Shown: positions 35,570-44,047, counted from the first letter of the stretch. The stretch is DNA of 64,000 bases from Euzebya rosea (GCF_003073135.1 NZ_PGDQ01000016.1:62001-126000), one strand, 5' to 3'. The notes: generated by a model not told the origin, from the sequence alone. Made by a program: numbers and translations.

Positions 35570-38059
35570 CTACCGGGCGTGCCGCAGCGGGAGGACGGTG
35601 GGGATGCTCGGGTCCTGGCGACGAAGCAGGACGCCGACCGCCTCGGCGCTCATGGGGCGGTGCAGGTGGAAGCCCTGGCCGCTGTCGCAGCCCATTGCGG
35701 TCAGCAGGTCCAGCGCCGTCTGGTCCTCGATCCCCTCCGCCACGACGTGCAGGCGAAGGCTCTTGGCCATGCGGAGGATCGCCTCGGTGATCGCGCGGTC
35801 GTCGGCGTCCCTGGCCAGGTGGGTCACGAAGCCCCGGTCGATCTTGACCTCGTCGACGGGCAGGCCCTTGAGCTGGGCGAGGGAGGAGTAGCCGGTCCCG
35901 AAGTCGTCGATGGACACCCGCATCCCCGCGGCATCGAAGAGGGCCAGGATGCCGCTGCTGCGCTCTAGGTCGCCCATCATCTGCGACTCCGTGATCTCCA
36001 GGGTCAGCCGGTGGCCGGGGACCTCGTACTCACGGCACCGGTCGATGATGTGGCGGGCCAGCGACTCCTCCTGCATCACCACCGTGGAGAGGTTGACGGC
36101 CACGGAGATGTCGCAGCCGGCCTGGTCCCACTCGGCGGCCTGCCGGATGGCGCTGTCGACCACCCAGAGGGTCAGGGGCCGGATCAGGCCGGTCCGCTCG
36201 GCGACGTCGATGAACTGGGCTGGGGAGACGTAGCCACGGGTGGGATGCGCCCAGCGGGCGAGCGCCTCGACACCCTCGATCCGCCCGGTCGCGAGGTTGA
36301 CCTTCGGCTGGTAGGCGATCGACAGGCCGTCGTCGTCGATGGCCCGACGGAGGTCGCTGGCGAGCTCCAGTCGCTCCGTGGCCGCGCTGTCGAGGTCGCT
36401 GGTGAACCATGCGATCTCCGCCGACCCGTCGGCACCGTGCTCGACCAGGGCGTTGGTGGCCCGTCGCAGCAGCTCACCGACGTCGGTGCCGTGACGCGGT
36501 GCCGAAGCCGCGGCGAAGGAGAACCGTGCCTCGAGCTGCAGGTGGGTCCTGGTGATGGGTCCACGCAGGGACTGGCGGAGGCTGTTGATCGCCTCCCGGG
36601 CGTCGAGCCGGTGCTCCATGCCCGGCATGACCGCGGCGAAGCGGTCGGGGCTGATCCGACCGACGGTGAAGCCGTGCTCCTCGCCGAAGCGCCGAAGGCG
36701 GTCGGCGGTGGACTGGGCGACCTCGACCGACACCGTGTGTCCGAACGCGGCGTCGATCATCTCGAGGTCCAGCAGCTCGGCGACCATGACGGTGCCGGCG
36801 TCCAGGCGGGACACGGCGTCGACGAGTCCATCGAAGTTGAAGAGCTGCGTGGCCGGGTCCCGGAGCGCGGACCGTTCCAGCTCCACGGATCGGGAGCGAA
36901 GCTGGTCGACCAGGCGTGAGGTGGCCACGGCGACGCCCGCGTGGCGCGCAAGCGCGCAGGCCAGCGCGACGTCGTCGGTGTCGAACTTGGGCATCGTGCC
37001 CCGGCGGCCCTGGAGGACCAGCGCCCCCTCGACGGACTCGTGGGCGAAGCTGGCCAGCAGCAGCTGCTCGCTGAGCGGTCCGATGATGCCGTGGTGGGGG
37101 TTGCGACCTCCCGGGTCGATGGTCAGGCCATCGACGGCGCCGGCGACGAGGCGCTTGGCCTCGCTCATCGGCAGCTCCTCCGACGACAGCAGGCCCGATC
37201 CGAGGGAGTCCAGCCGCACGGCCACGTCCCCGGTGATCAGCACGATGCCGGTCTGCTTGGCGCCGGTGACCTCCGCCGCTTCCTCGAGCACGTTGGCCAG
37301 CAGGTGCTGGACGCTGGTCTGTCCCTGGATGCCCTCCATGAAGGAGTAGAGGGAGGCAACCGACCGGTGTTTCTGCGACAGCGCGTGTCGCGAGCGGTTC
37401 GTGACGATCAGCAGGCCGAGCACGCCCGCGAACGCCACGGCCGTCACCGTCTCGGCGTCCACCAGCCGCGAGGCCACGGTCGCTGCGGCCGTGGAGATGG
37501 CGAGCGTTGCCACCACCGCCACCATGGCGGGACGCAACTGGTCGGCCCTCAATCGTCCCACGGACAGCCGAATGACGAGCAGCACTGCTGCGGTGGAAAC
37601 GACCTCCGCGGCACCCATCCCGAGGATTATCCCGACGATCGTCTGACCATCCAGCAGCTCAGCGCCGTTCGAGACCCACCCGTACACGGACGCCAACACC
37701 CACACCTCGACGGCATGGGCCACGATGTTGAACCGGACCTTCTCGCTCGACCCCGCCCACCGGTAACGCACCGTCAGGATTCCGGCAAGAACGCGGGCAA
37801 TCAACGTGGACAACGGCCCCACGAAGAGTACGCCCAGCACAACGACGAGTCCCGACAGCGTGCTGTGGAAGGACTGGCCGCGCACCTCCAGGCCCAACGG
37901 CCACCACTCGGCCACCAGGAAGCCGACGAACAGCAGTGCCGCCAGCGGGATCGCGTTGGTCCCTTGTCCCGCTTGGGGGGGCAGAACCAACCAGCCCACG
38001 CATGCGAGCAAGCCCAGAGCCGCCGTGAGGCGGTCAGCGGGCGAGGGGAAGCGCTGCAT
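35570..38059 (-). CDS. Membrane EAL protein 3 with degenerate GGDEF (probable c-di-GMP phosphodiesterase)
   Basis: This 829-residue third member of the family has an N-terminal membrane domain related to those of GGDEF-EAL 1 and 2 (STLSGLVVVLGVLFVGPLSTL aligns with their LSE-PL-LG segment, followed by VRFNIVAHAVE). A GAF domain (about 230-390) follows, then a GGDEF domain whose motif has decayed to SPDRF at 470-474, and an EAL domain with the motif at 598-600. The EAL domain keeps [28 protein letters not shown] and AEGIED. It is therefore expected to hydrolyse c-di-GMP only, possibly with GTP-sensing by the dead GGDEF. It is divergent from the GATWA-peptide locus, with 159 bases between. Confidence 0.92.
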   Translation of the reverse strand: MQRFPSPADRLTAALGLLACVGWLVLPPQAGQGTNAIPLAALLFVGFLVAEWWPLGLEVRGQSFHSTLSGLVVVLGVLFVGPLSTLIARVLAGILTVRYRWAGSSEKVRFNIVAHAVEVWVLASVYGWVSNGAELLDGQTIVGIILGMGAAEVVSTAAVLLVIRLSVGRLRADQLRPAMVAVVATLAISTAAATVASRLVDAETVTAVAFAGVLGLLIVTNRSRHALSQKHRSVASLYSFMEGIQGQTSVQHLLANVLEEAAEVTGAKQTGIVLITGDVAVRLDSLGSGLLSSEELPMSEAKRLVAGAVDGLTIDPGGRNPHHGIIGPLSEQLLLASFAHESVEGALVLQGRRGTMPKFDTDDVALACALARHAGVAVATSRLVDQLRSRSVELERSALRDPATQLFNFDGLVDAVSRLDAGTVMVAELLDLEMIDAAFGHTVSVEVAQSTADRLRRFGEEHGFTVGRISPDRFAAVMPGMEHRLDAREAINSLRQSLRGPITRTHLQLEARFSFAAASAPRHGTDVGELLRRATNALVEHGADGSAEIAWFTSDLDSAATERLELASDLRRAIDDDGLSIAYQPKVNLATGRIEGVEALARWAHPTRGYVSPAQFIDVAERTGLIRPLTLWVVDSAIRQAAEWDQAGCDISVAVNLSTVVMQEESLARHIIDRCREYEVPGHRLTLEITESQMMGDLERSSGILALFDAAGMRVSIDDFGTGYSSLAQLKGLPVDEVKIDRGFVTHLARDADDRAITEAILRMAKSLRLHVVAEGIEDQTALDLLTAMGCDSGQGFHLHRPMSAEAVGVLLRRQDPSIPTVLPLRHAR

Positions 38060-38068
38060 GTCGTGATT

Positions 38069-38080
38069 ACTCCGCGGAGT
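38069..38080. promoter_or_regulatory. 12-bp perfect palindrome just upstream of EAL protein 3
   Basis: ACTCCGCGGAGT lies ten bases from the EAL protein 3 start codon, with related half-sites (CTCCG, GCGGAGAA) nearby at 38084 and 38111. It would be in the 5' leader or promoter of that gene: a candidate operator or small hairpin. Confidence 0.45.
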
Positions 38081-38119
38081 TTTCTCCGTGCAAGAGGTTT
38101 ACGTGCGAGCGCGGAGAAC

Positions 38120-38147
38120 TTAACCTACAGGCAGGCGCACCCGACAC
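38120..38147 (+). promoter_or_regulatory. Candidate FliA/WhiG-type promoter of the GATWA-peptide locus
   Basis: TTAA (38120-38123, within CTTAAC), a 16-base spacer and CCCGACAC (38140-38147), the same -10 octamer and spacing as at 25671-25698. It predicts a leader of about 65 bases, rich in T and unusually AT-rich for this window. Confidence 0.55.
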
Positions 38148-38218
38148 GCTGCAATCGTGCCGAGTGTGCTCGTCCTGTTACTTGAATTCGTTTTGTCTGT
38201 TCTCTGGAAGGAACTGCA

Positions 38219-38329
38219 ATGACTCGCAAGACCGATGGTGCAACCTGGGCTGGCGCAACCTGGGCTGGAGCCACTTGGGCTGGAGCCACTTGGGCTGGAG
38301 CCACTTGGGCTGGGGCCACCTGGGCCTAG
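38219..38329 (+). CDS. 36-residue peptide made of six GATWA repeats
   Basis: The peptide is MTRKTD followed by six GATWA units and a TAG directly after the last. GGAAGGA (38206-38212) lies six bases before the ATG. The six 15-bp units differ at Gly, Ala, Thr and last Ala codons only in third positions (GGT/GGC/GGA/GGG, GCA/GCC, ACC/ACT, GCT/GCC), so every difference is synonymous, strong evidence that this frame is translated and under selection. I know no characterised homologue. Read as A-T-W-A-G it fits the A-x-L-x-x pattern of pentapeptide-repeat helices with Trp at the central position. It has no signal peptide. It is divergent from EAL protein 3 and shares period and Trp richness with the protease tails. 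Confidence 0.85.
   Translation: MTRKTDGATWAGATWAGATWAGATWAGATWAGATWA
38219..38329 (+). repeat. 15-bp array encoding GATWA
   Basis: Six tandem 15-bp units occupy 38237-38326. The array keeps several frames open on both strands, so short overlapping frames here should not be taken as genes. Confidence 0.9.
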
Positions 38330-38339
38330 CAACTTTCCT

Positions 38340-38363
38340 GTCGTGTCGGTCCATCGGCACGAC
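38340..38363 (+). terminator. Hairpin between the two small-peptide genes
   Basis: GTCGTG-t-CGG pairs with TCGg-CACGAC around TCCA: about ten pairs with two wobbles, 11 bases after the GATWA stop. There is no T-run. It could attenuate or set the ratio of the two products, or stabilise the upstream mRNA. Confidence 0.5.
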
Positions 38364-38416
38364 GGTTCACCGCCTTTAGAAAAAACTTCGCGATACCCGA
38401 GAAAGAAGGCAGACCC

Positions 38417-38539
38417 GTGTCCGTGATGATTGACGAACGCGTTGCTGGCGGCCGACCCACCCGGCCGGTCAAGTACGAGATCCGCCGCCCGGCCTTCGGC
38501 CGAGTGTTCAGCCTGGTGACCACGCTGCTCGCGAAGTAG
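38417..38539 (+). CDS. 40-residue basic peptide downstream of the GATWA gene
   Basis: GTG start at 38417 with AAGAAGG seven bases upstream, TAG at 38537-38539. The product is polar and basic in the middle (RVAGGRPTRPVKYEIRRPAFG) with a short hydrophobic, possibly amphipathic end (FSLVTTLLAK). No homologue is recognised. Its place 87 bases after the GATWA peptide, without a promoter-like sequence, suggests one transcript. It could be a membrane-binding partner, a processing or export determinant, or unrelated. Coding status rests on the ribosome binding site and context. Confidence 0.6.
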   Translation: MSVMIDERVAGGRPTRPVKYEIRRPAFGRVFSLVTTLLAK

Positions 38540-38634
38540 TCCTCGCCGCAGCGGACGTGACCGGGGTACCCGGTCGCGCCCGACCCGGCTTCGACGGCCG
38601 GCACATCCCTCGGATGTGCTGGCCGTTGGTGCGT

Positions 38635-39087
38635 TCAGGCGACGATGGGTCCCTGCGCGCGGACCAGGGTGCGGACCTGGGCGAGTGCCAGCAGGCCCGC
38701 CTGCACCGACGCCAGGCCCAGCCCGCCTCGACCTCGCCGGCTGCCCCGTGCCGCAGCCATGCCCAGCAGGACCGCACCGCTCGCCACGTTGACTACGACC
38801 GCGCGACGGAGCGGCGACTGCCAGTCCTCCGCGACCGCACCGACCGCCGAGGCCGCCGCCCACCCGGTCCAGGTGGCGCCGGCCAGGCGCACGAGGCCAG
38901 CCGACACTCCGGTCGACCGACCGATCGACCCCGCCGCCCCGACGGCCAGCAGGCCCTTCGATGCGGCCACGGCTGCGTCGAGGCTCAGCAGCCGACGTCC
39001 GTCGACCTCGGCCTGCGTCGGCACCGCCGGGTCGCTGGCCGAGCGGGCGTCGCTGGTCGCCTCCGGGCGGGGGTCGCCGTCGGTCAC
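38635..39087 (-). CDS. Hypothetical membrane protein downstream of purH
   Basis: This 150-residue protein has a charged N-terminus and about four short hydrophobic helices (for example ASKGLLAVGAAGSIG, ASGAVLLGMAAARG, LGLASVQAGLLALAQV). I do not recognise a family. GTG start at 39087, seven bases after the purH stop on the same strand, so it is probably the third gene of the purN-purH transcript. No Shine-Dalgarno is visible. Confidence 0.65.
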   Translation of the reverse strand: MTDGDPRPEATSDARSASDPAVPTQAEVDGRRLLSLDAAVAASKGLLAVGAAGSIGRSTGVSAGLVRLAGATWTGWAAASAVGAVAEDWQSPLRRAVVVNVASGAVLLGMAAARGSRRGRGGLGLASVQAGLLALAQVRTLVRAQGPIVA

Positions 39088-39094
39088 CGTCTGG

Positions 39095-40642
39095 TCAGTG
39101 CCGGAAGTGGCGACGGCCGGTGAAGACCATTGGCACGCCTGCGGCCTCGCACGCGGCGATCACCTCGGCGTCGCGCATGGACCCGCCGGGCTGGACGATG
39201 GCCCTGACCCCAGCCGCGATGGCGGCCTCCGGGCCGTCGGCGAAGGGGAAGAAGGCGTCGGAGGCAAGAACGGATCCGGTGTGGCGTCCCCCCGACTTCT
39301 CCACCGCGATCCGCACGGAGTCCACCCGGGACATCTGGCCGGCACCCACGCCGACGACGGCCCGGTCGGCGGTCAGGACGATGCCGTTGGACTTCACGTG
39401 CTTGCACACGGTCCAGGCGAACTGCAGCTCGGCGAGGGTTGCCTCGTCGGGCTTGGCCTGCGTGGGGACCGTCCAGCTGTCGGGGGTCTCGGGCGCAGAG
39501 TCCGGCTCCTGCACCAGCAGGCCGCCCGCGACGGACCGGATGATCCGGTCGCCCGCGGCACGGGTGGGACGGTCGATCGCGAGGATCCGGAGGTTGGCCT
39601 TGGTGCGCAGGATCTCCAGGGCGTCGTCGTCGAAGCCCGGCGCCACGACGACCTCGGTGAAGACCTCCACGATCTGGCGAGCGGTGGCCGCGTCGATGGT
39701 GCGGTTCGCCGCGACGATGCCACCGAAGACGCTGACGGAGTCCCCCTCGAACGCCCGCGGGTAGGCCTCGGCAAGGGAGTCCGCCACGGCCAGGCCCGCC
39801 GGGTTGGTGTGCTTGATGATGGCGATGCAGGGGTCGTCGAAGTCCATGGCCATCCCGAACGCGGCGTCGGTGTCCAGGATGTTGTTGTAGGACAGCTCCT
39901 TGCCGCCCAGCACACGAGAGCTGCCCAGACCCCACGGCTCGCCCCGTTCGACGTAGTACGCCGCCGCCTGGTGCGGGTTCTCGCCGTACCGCAGGGTCTG
40001 CTTGCGGGAGTAGACCGGGCCGAAGCGGTCGGGGAACGCCTCGCCGCTGGCGAACCACGCCGCGATGTCGGCGTCGTAGGACGCCGTGTGCGCGAACGCC
40101 TGGGCGGCGAGCCGGGTGCGGGTCGCCAACGACAGCCCACCCCCGTCGGTGATCTCCGACAGCACGTCGTCGTAGGCGTCCGGGGAGGTGACGACACCGA
40201 CGTGGCGGTGGTTCTTCGCTGCCGCCCGCACCATCGTCGGGCCGCCGATGTCGATCATCTCGATGGCGGCGGCACGGGTGACGTCCGGGTCGGCGATCGT
40301 GTCGCGGAACGGGTAGAGGTTCACCACGACCAGGTCGACCGCCGTGATGGCGTGGTCGGCCAGCGCCTGCAGGTGCGCGGCGTTGTCGCGGTCGGCCAGG
40401 ATCCCGGCGTGCACCGCTGGGTGGAGGGTCTTCACCCTGCCGTCCATCATCTCGGGGAAGCCGGTCACCTCCTGCACCTCGGTCACGGCCACGCCGGCCT
40501 CGCGGATGCGTGCGGCGGTCGACCCGGTCGAGACGATCTCGACGCCGGCAGCCGCCAACCCCGTGGCGAGCTCGGTCAGCCCTGCCTTGTCGTAGACGCT
40601 GACGAGCGCGCGGCGAACAGGGGTGGTGGTGTCCTCGGTCAT
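39095..40642 (-). CDS. purH: Bifunctional AICAR transformylase/IMP cyclohydrolase
   Basis: PurH catalyses the last two steps of IMP synthesis, using 10-formyl-tetrahydrofolate. The 515-residue protein has the N-terminal cyclohydrolase domain (VSVYDKAGL, STGSTA, GGPTMVRAAAKN) and the C-terminal transformylase with YGENPHQ and KHTNPAGLA, where the catalytic Lys-His pair lies. Its ATG overlaps the purN stop (ATGA). Size is normal. Confidence 0.96.
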   Translation of the reverse strand: MTEDTTTPVRRALVSVYDKAGLTELATGLAAAGVEIVSTGSTAARIREAGVAVTEVQEVTGFPEMMDGRVKTLHPAVHAGILADRDNAAHLQALADHAITAVDLVVVNLYPFRDTIADPDVTRAAAIEMIDIGGPTMVRAAAKNHRHVGVVTSPDAYDDVLSEITDGGGLSLATRTRLAAQAFAHTASYDADIAAWFASGEAFPDRFGPVYSRKQTLRYGENPHQAAAYYVERGEPWGLGSSRVLGGKELSYNNILDTDAAFGMAMDFDDPCIAIIKHTNPAGLAVADSLAEAYPRAFEGDSVSVFGGIVAANRTIDAATARQIVEVFTEVVVAPGFDDDALEILRTKANLRILAIDRPTRAAGDRIIRSVAGGLLVQEPDSAPETPDSWTVPTQAKPDEATLAELQFAWTVCKHVKSNGIVLTADRAVVGVGAGQMSRVDSVRIAVEKSGGRHTGSVLASDAFFPFADGPEAAIAAGVRAIVQPGGSMRDAEVIAACEAAGVPMVFTGRRHFRH

Positions 40643-41247
40643 TGGATCCTCGTGTGACGGCCGTCGATGGTGACCCGGCCGGCGCAGATCAGCGCCACGG
40701 CCTCGGGGAGCAATCGGTGCTCGACCGCCTGCATCCGCGCATGCAGGGTATCGGAGGTGTCGCCATCCTCCAGCGGCACGGCTTCCTGGGCGATGATCGG
40801 ACCGTGGTCGACCTTCTCGTCGACGTAGTGCACGGTGACCCCGCTGACCTTGACCCCCCAGGCGATGGCCTCCTCGGGCGCATGGGCACCGGGGAAGGCC
40901 GGCAGCAGCGACGGATGCACGTTGACGGTCGGCCATCGGTCGACGAACGCGCCGGTCAGGATCTTCATGAACCCGGCGAGCACCACGAGGTCTGGCTCGG
41001 CCTCGGCCACGGCGGCGATGAGTGCCTGCTCCCATGCCTGCCGGTCGGGGTGGTCCCCGAGGGGAACGGTCACGGTGGGGATGCCCGCCCGCGCCGCACG
41101 TTCCAGCCCACCGGCGCCGGGGCGATCGCTGACGACGAGCACGAGGTCGCCGCCGAGGTCGCCGGCGTCGATCAACGCCTGCAGGTTGCTGCCCGAGCCG
41201 CTGATCAGGACCACGATGCGCCGGCGCCCGGCCCCGTCCGCGCTCAT
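40639..41247 (-). CDS. purN: Phosphoribosylglycinamide formyltransferase
   Basis: PurN transfers a formyl group from 10-formyl-tetrahydrofolate to GAR in purine synthesis. The 202-residue protein has VLISGSGSNLQALI, AGFMKIL, and the catalytic Asn-His-Asp set (NVHPSLLPAFPG and a later VDHGPIIAQ). The ATG at 41247 has AAGGAG seven bases upstream. First gene of purN-purH. Confidence 0.96.
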   Translation of the reverse strand: MSADGAGRRRIVVLISGSGSNLQALIDAGDLGGDLVLVVSDRPGAGGLERAARAGIPTVTVPLGDHPDRQAWEQALIAAVAEAEPDLVVLAGFMKILTGAFVDRWPTVNVHPSLLPAFPGAHAPEEAIAWGVKVSGVTVHYVDEKVDHGPIIAQEAVPLEDGDTSDTLHARMQAVEHRLLPEAVALICAGRVTIDGRHTRIQ

Positions 41248-41401
41248 CCCTGGCTCCTTCGATTGCCGTTCAACAGGTGTTCCTCCGATAGACCAACCCC
41301 GAGCGGCGGCCGAGCGCATACCTTAACGGTGACGGGGTCGTCGACGATCTGACCCTGTGGCCCGACCCAACGGGACGGGCGCACCGTGATCGCTCCTGGA
41401 G

Positions 41402-42082
41402 ATGCCCTTGTCCCTCACCCCCGACGCAGTCAGCCGGAGGGCCGCCCACGCCGTCGAGGTGGCCAAGCCCCGCCTCCGCGGGGTGACGCACCTCGCGATG
41501 GCGCCCATCGCCGCGGTGATGGCCGTGGCGCTGGTGTGGAACGCGACGGGTGCCAACAGGATCACGACCGGCATCTTCGGAGCGCTGCTCGTGGGCCTGT
41601 ACGCCACGTCGGGCAGCTACCACGTCCCCAGATGGCGTGGACGGGTGCGCGTCTGGTGGGGGCGGGCGGACACCGCGATGATCGTGCTGTTCATCGCCGG
41701 GACCTTCACCCCGATCGCCTTCCACGCGCTGGACGGGTCATGGCGACTGTGGAGCCTCGTCGTGGCATGGGTCATCGCCGTCGCGGGGGCCGGCATCGCG
41801 ATCTCCCCGATCACGGCGCCACGGTGGATGCGGACGTCCGGCTACCTCGCCATCGGATGGCTGATGGTGGTCCCCATGTGGAAGATCGCCGCGGCGCTTC
41901 CCCTGGCCGGAACGGCGCTGATCATCCTCGGTGGGGTGCTGTACACCGTGGGCGGCGTGGTCTACGCGATGAAGAGGCCCGACCCCTTCCCCGAGTGGTT
42001 CGGTTTCCACGAGGTCTTCCACCTGCTCGTGATCGCCGCGTCGATCTGCCACTACCTGGTGATCATCCGCTACATCGTGTGA
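41402..42082 (+). CDS. Hemolysin III/PAQR-type membrane protein
   Basis: This 226-residue protein has seven predicted helices. The family's conserved polar residues are present: ATSGSYHVPRW (Ser-x-x-x-His), FIAGTFTPIA and HEVFHLLVIAASICHY at the end, thought to coordinate a metal ion. Despite the name, bacterial members are mostly of unknown function and are not shown to be toxins. ATG at 41402; no strong ribosome binding site. Divergent from purN, with a hairpin terminator downstream. Confidence 0.88.
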   Translation: MPLSLTPDAVSRRAAHAVEVAKPRLRGVTHLAMAPIAAVMAVALVWNATGANRITTGIFGALLVGLYATSGSYHVPRWRGRVRVWWGRADTAMIVLFIAGTFTPIAFHALDGSWRLWSLVVAWVIAVAGAGIAISPITAPRWMRTSGYLAIGWLMVVPMWKIAAALPLAGTALIILGGVLYTVGGVVYAMKRPDPFPEWFGFHEVFHLLVIAASICHYLVIIRYIV

Positions 42083-42191
42083 CCCACCCTCCCGTCCCAC
42101 GGGAAGTTCTCCGAAGACTGCGCAACTTCAGCCCGTCCTCGCGGTCCTACGGATACGAGTGACCACCGGCCAGGCCGGCACGGGCCCTCGT

Positions 42192-42227
42192 CCGGCCGGC
42201 CCGGCTCCCCTCATCCGGGCCGGTCGG
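42192..42227 (+). terminator. Hairpin terminator after the hemolysin III-like gene
   Basis: CCGGCCGGCCCGG pairs with CCGGGCCGGTCGG (13 pairs with one wobble) around a 10-base loop, 109 bases after the stop. No T-run, as common in high-GC actinobacteria. Confidence 0.6.
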
Positions 42228-42404
42228 TTCCTCCGTCCGCAGCGAGCGAGCCGGGCCAGGGCAGGACCCGTCGCGCAGCAGCGTCGGGGACCCACCCGAT
42301 CGACCGACCGACACGAGCGCGTGGGACCGTTATCCTCGGGAGCCAAGCGATCGGCGTTGCAGTGCGAGGCCCAGAAGGGCCACGCCGGACGTGCACAACG
42401 GTTC

Positions 42405-42457
42405 GCGAGGAGGCACGTGTTGCCGGGCATCCCACCCGACGTGTCCGCTGCCCTCGC
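42405..42457 (+). promoter_or_regulatory. Nested stem structure in the ahcY leader
   Basis: Three stacked helices are seen: GCGAGG/CCTCGC (42405/42452), GG-CACGT/ACGTG-t-CC (42412/42439) and CGGG/CCCG (42424/42435). It ends 63 bases before the ahcY start. The rest of the 438-bp gap holds the terminator at 42192 and a possible promoter near 42330 (GTTATCCT); no gene is seen. A SAH riboswitch would be expected functionally, but the conserved core is not recognisable by eye, so only a structured leader is claimed. Confidence 0.4.
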
Positions 42458-42520
42458 ACCCATCACCCCCTCGCCGCCACGAGTCCGTGGCGGTTGTCGA
42501 GACGATGGAGGAAACCCACA

Positions 42521-43969
42521 GTGAACGTTGACACGATCGGAAACCTGTCCTTCAAGGTGAAGGACCTCGGGCTGGCCGAGGCCGGCCGCCACCAGATCCG
42601 CCTCGCCGAGCACGAGATGCCCGGCCTGATGGCGCTCCGCGAGGAGTACCGCGACAGCCAGCCGCTGGCCGGCGCGCGCATCGGCGGGTCCCTGCACATG
42701 ACCACCCAGACCGCGGTCCTCATCGAGACCCTGGTGGACCTCGGCGCCGACGTGCGCTGGTGCTCCTGCAACATCTTCTCCACCGAGGACGGCGCCGCAG
42801 CGGCCATCGTCGTCGGGCGCGAGGGCACCCCCGAGAACCCCCAGGGCGTCCCGGTGTTCGCCTGGAAGGGCGAGACGCTGGAGGAGTACTGGTGGTGCAC
42901 CGAGCAGATGCTCGACTTCCCGGAGGGTCCGAACATTATCCTCGACGACGGCGGCGACGCGACCCTGCTGATCCACAAGGGCACCGAGTTCGAGGCCAAC
43001 GGCGTCGTGCCGCCGGCCGACGAGGACGCCTCGGAGGAGTACCGGGTCATCCTCGACCTGCTGAACCGCTCGCTCGCCGAGGACCCCACCCGGTTCACCG
43101 AGATGGGCAAGAACATCAAGGGCGTCACCGAGGAGACCACGACGGGCGTCATGCGCCTGTACGAGTTCGAGCGGGACGGCAGCCTGCTGTTCCCGGCCAT
43201 CAACGTCAACGACGCGGTGACCAAGTCCAAGTTCGACAACAAGTACGGCACCCGCCACTCGTTGGTCGACGGCATCAACCGCGCCACCGACACCCTCATC
43301 GGCGGCAAGACCGCCGTCGTCTGCGGCTACGGCGACGTCGGAAAGGGCTCCGCTGAGTCCCTCCGTGGCCAGGGAGCCCGGGTGATCATCACCGAGATCG
43401 ACCCCATCTGTGCGCTGCAGGCGGCGATGGACGGCTACCAGGTGACGACCCTCGAGGACGTCATCGAGACCGCCGACATCTTCATCACCGCGACCGGCAA
43501 CAAGGACATCATCTCCGCCGAGCAGATGCAGCGGATGAAGCCGCAGGCCATCGTCGGCAACGTCGGGCACTTCGACAACGAGATCGACATCGCCGGCCTG
43601 GCACGGATCCCCGGGGTCACCAAGACCGAGATCAAGCCCCAGGTCCACGAGTGGACCTTCCCCGACGGCTCCAACATCATCGTGCTGTCCGAGGGGCGCC
43701 TGCTGAACCTCGGCAACGCCACTGGCCACCCGTCGTTCGTGATGTCCAACAGCTTCACCAACCAGACGATCGCCCAGATCGAGCTGTGGACGAAGACCGA
43801 GGAGTACCCGGTCGGCGTCTACACGATCCCCAAGCACCTGGACGAGAAGGTCGCCCGCCTGCACCTCGACGCGCTGGGCGTGAAGCTCACCGAGCTGACC
43901 AAGTCCCAGGCCGAGTACATCGGCGTGGACGTCGAGGGCCCCTACAAGCCCGACCACTACCGCTACTGA
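42521..43969 (+). CDS. ahcY: S-adenosylhomocysteine hydrolase
   Basis: AhcY reversibly cleaves S-adenosylhomocysteine to adenosine and homocysteine, relieving inhibition of methyltransferases. The 482-residue NAD-dependent enzyme has [16 protein letters not shown], the Rossmann motif [24 protein letters not shown], and the C-terminal KPDHYRY that caps the NAD site of the neighbouring subunit. The GTG at 42521 has GGAGGA nine bases upstream. Long leader with structure; two hairpins follow the stop. Confidence 0.97.
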   Translation: MNVDTIGNLSFKVKDLGLAEAGRHQIRLAEHEMPGLMALREEYRDSQPLAGARIGGSLHMTTQTAVLIETLVDLGADVRWCSCNIFSTEDGAAAAIVVGREGTPENPQGVPVFAWKGETLEEYWWCTEQMLDFPEGPNIILDDGGDATLLIHKGTEFEANGVVPPADEDASEEYRVILDLLNRSLAEDPTRFTEMGKNIKGVTEETTTGVMRLYEFERDGSLLFPAINVNDAVTKSKFDNKYGTRHSLVDGINRATDTLIGGKTAVVCGYGDVGKGSAESLRGQGARVIITEIDPICALQAAMDGYQVTTLEDVIETADIFITATGNKDIISAEQMQRMKPQAIVGNVGHFDNEIDIAGLARIPGVTKTEIKPQVHEWTFPDGSNIIVLSEGRLLNLGNATGHPSFVMSNSFTNQTIAQIELWTKTEEYPVGVYTIPKHLDEKVARLHLDALGVKLTELTKSQAEYIGVDVEGPYKPDHYRY

Positions 43970-43974
43970 GCACC

Positions 43975-43995
43975 GCGGTTCGCTCGTCGAACCGC
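43975..43995 (+). terminator. First hairpin after ahcY
   Basis: GCGGTTCG and CGAACCGC form a perfect 8-bp stem with a CTCGT loop, five bases after the stop. Confidence 0.6.
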
Positions 43996-44020
43996 ACGCG
44001 CCAACGCGAAGGACCATACT

Positions 44021-44047
44021 GACGGCCGGCCCCCTGGGCCGGCCGTC
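44021..44047 (+). terminator. Second, strong hairpin after ahcY
   Basis: GACGGCCGGCCC and GGGCCGGCCGTC form a perfect 12-bp stem with a three-base loop. No T-run follows. Together with the hairpin at 43975 it makes a tandem terminator. Confidence 0.75.

Noticed and set aside
38125-38319. Minus-strand frame of APAQV repeats opposite the GATWA array
   Set aside because: Same periodicity effect; it lacks a ribosome binding site, and the unit differences fall on third positions only in the GATWA frame.
42300-42520. SAH riboswitch upstream of ahcY
   Set aside because: The conserved core sequence and pseudoknot partner could not be identified by eye; only nested stems are supported.
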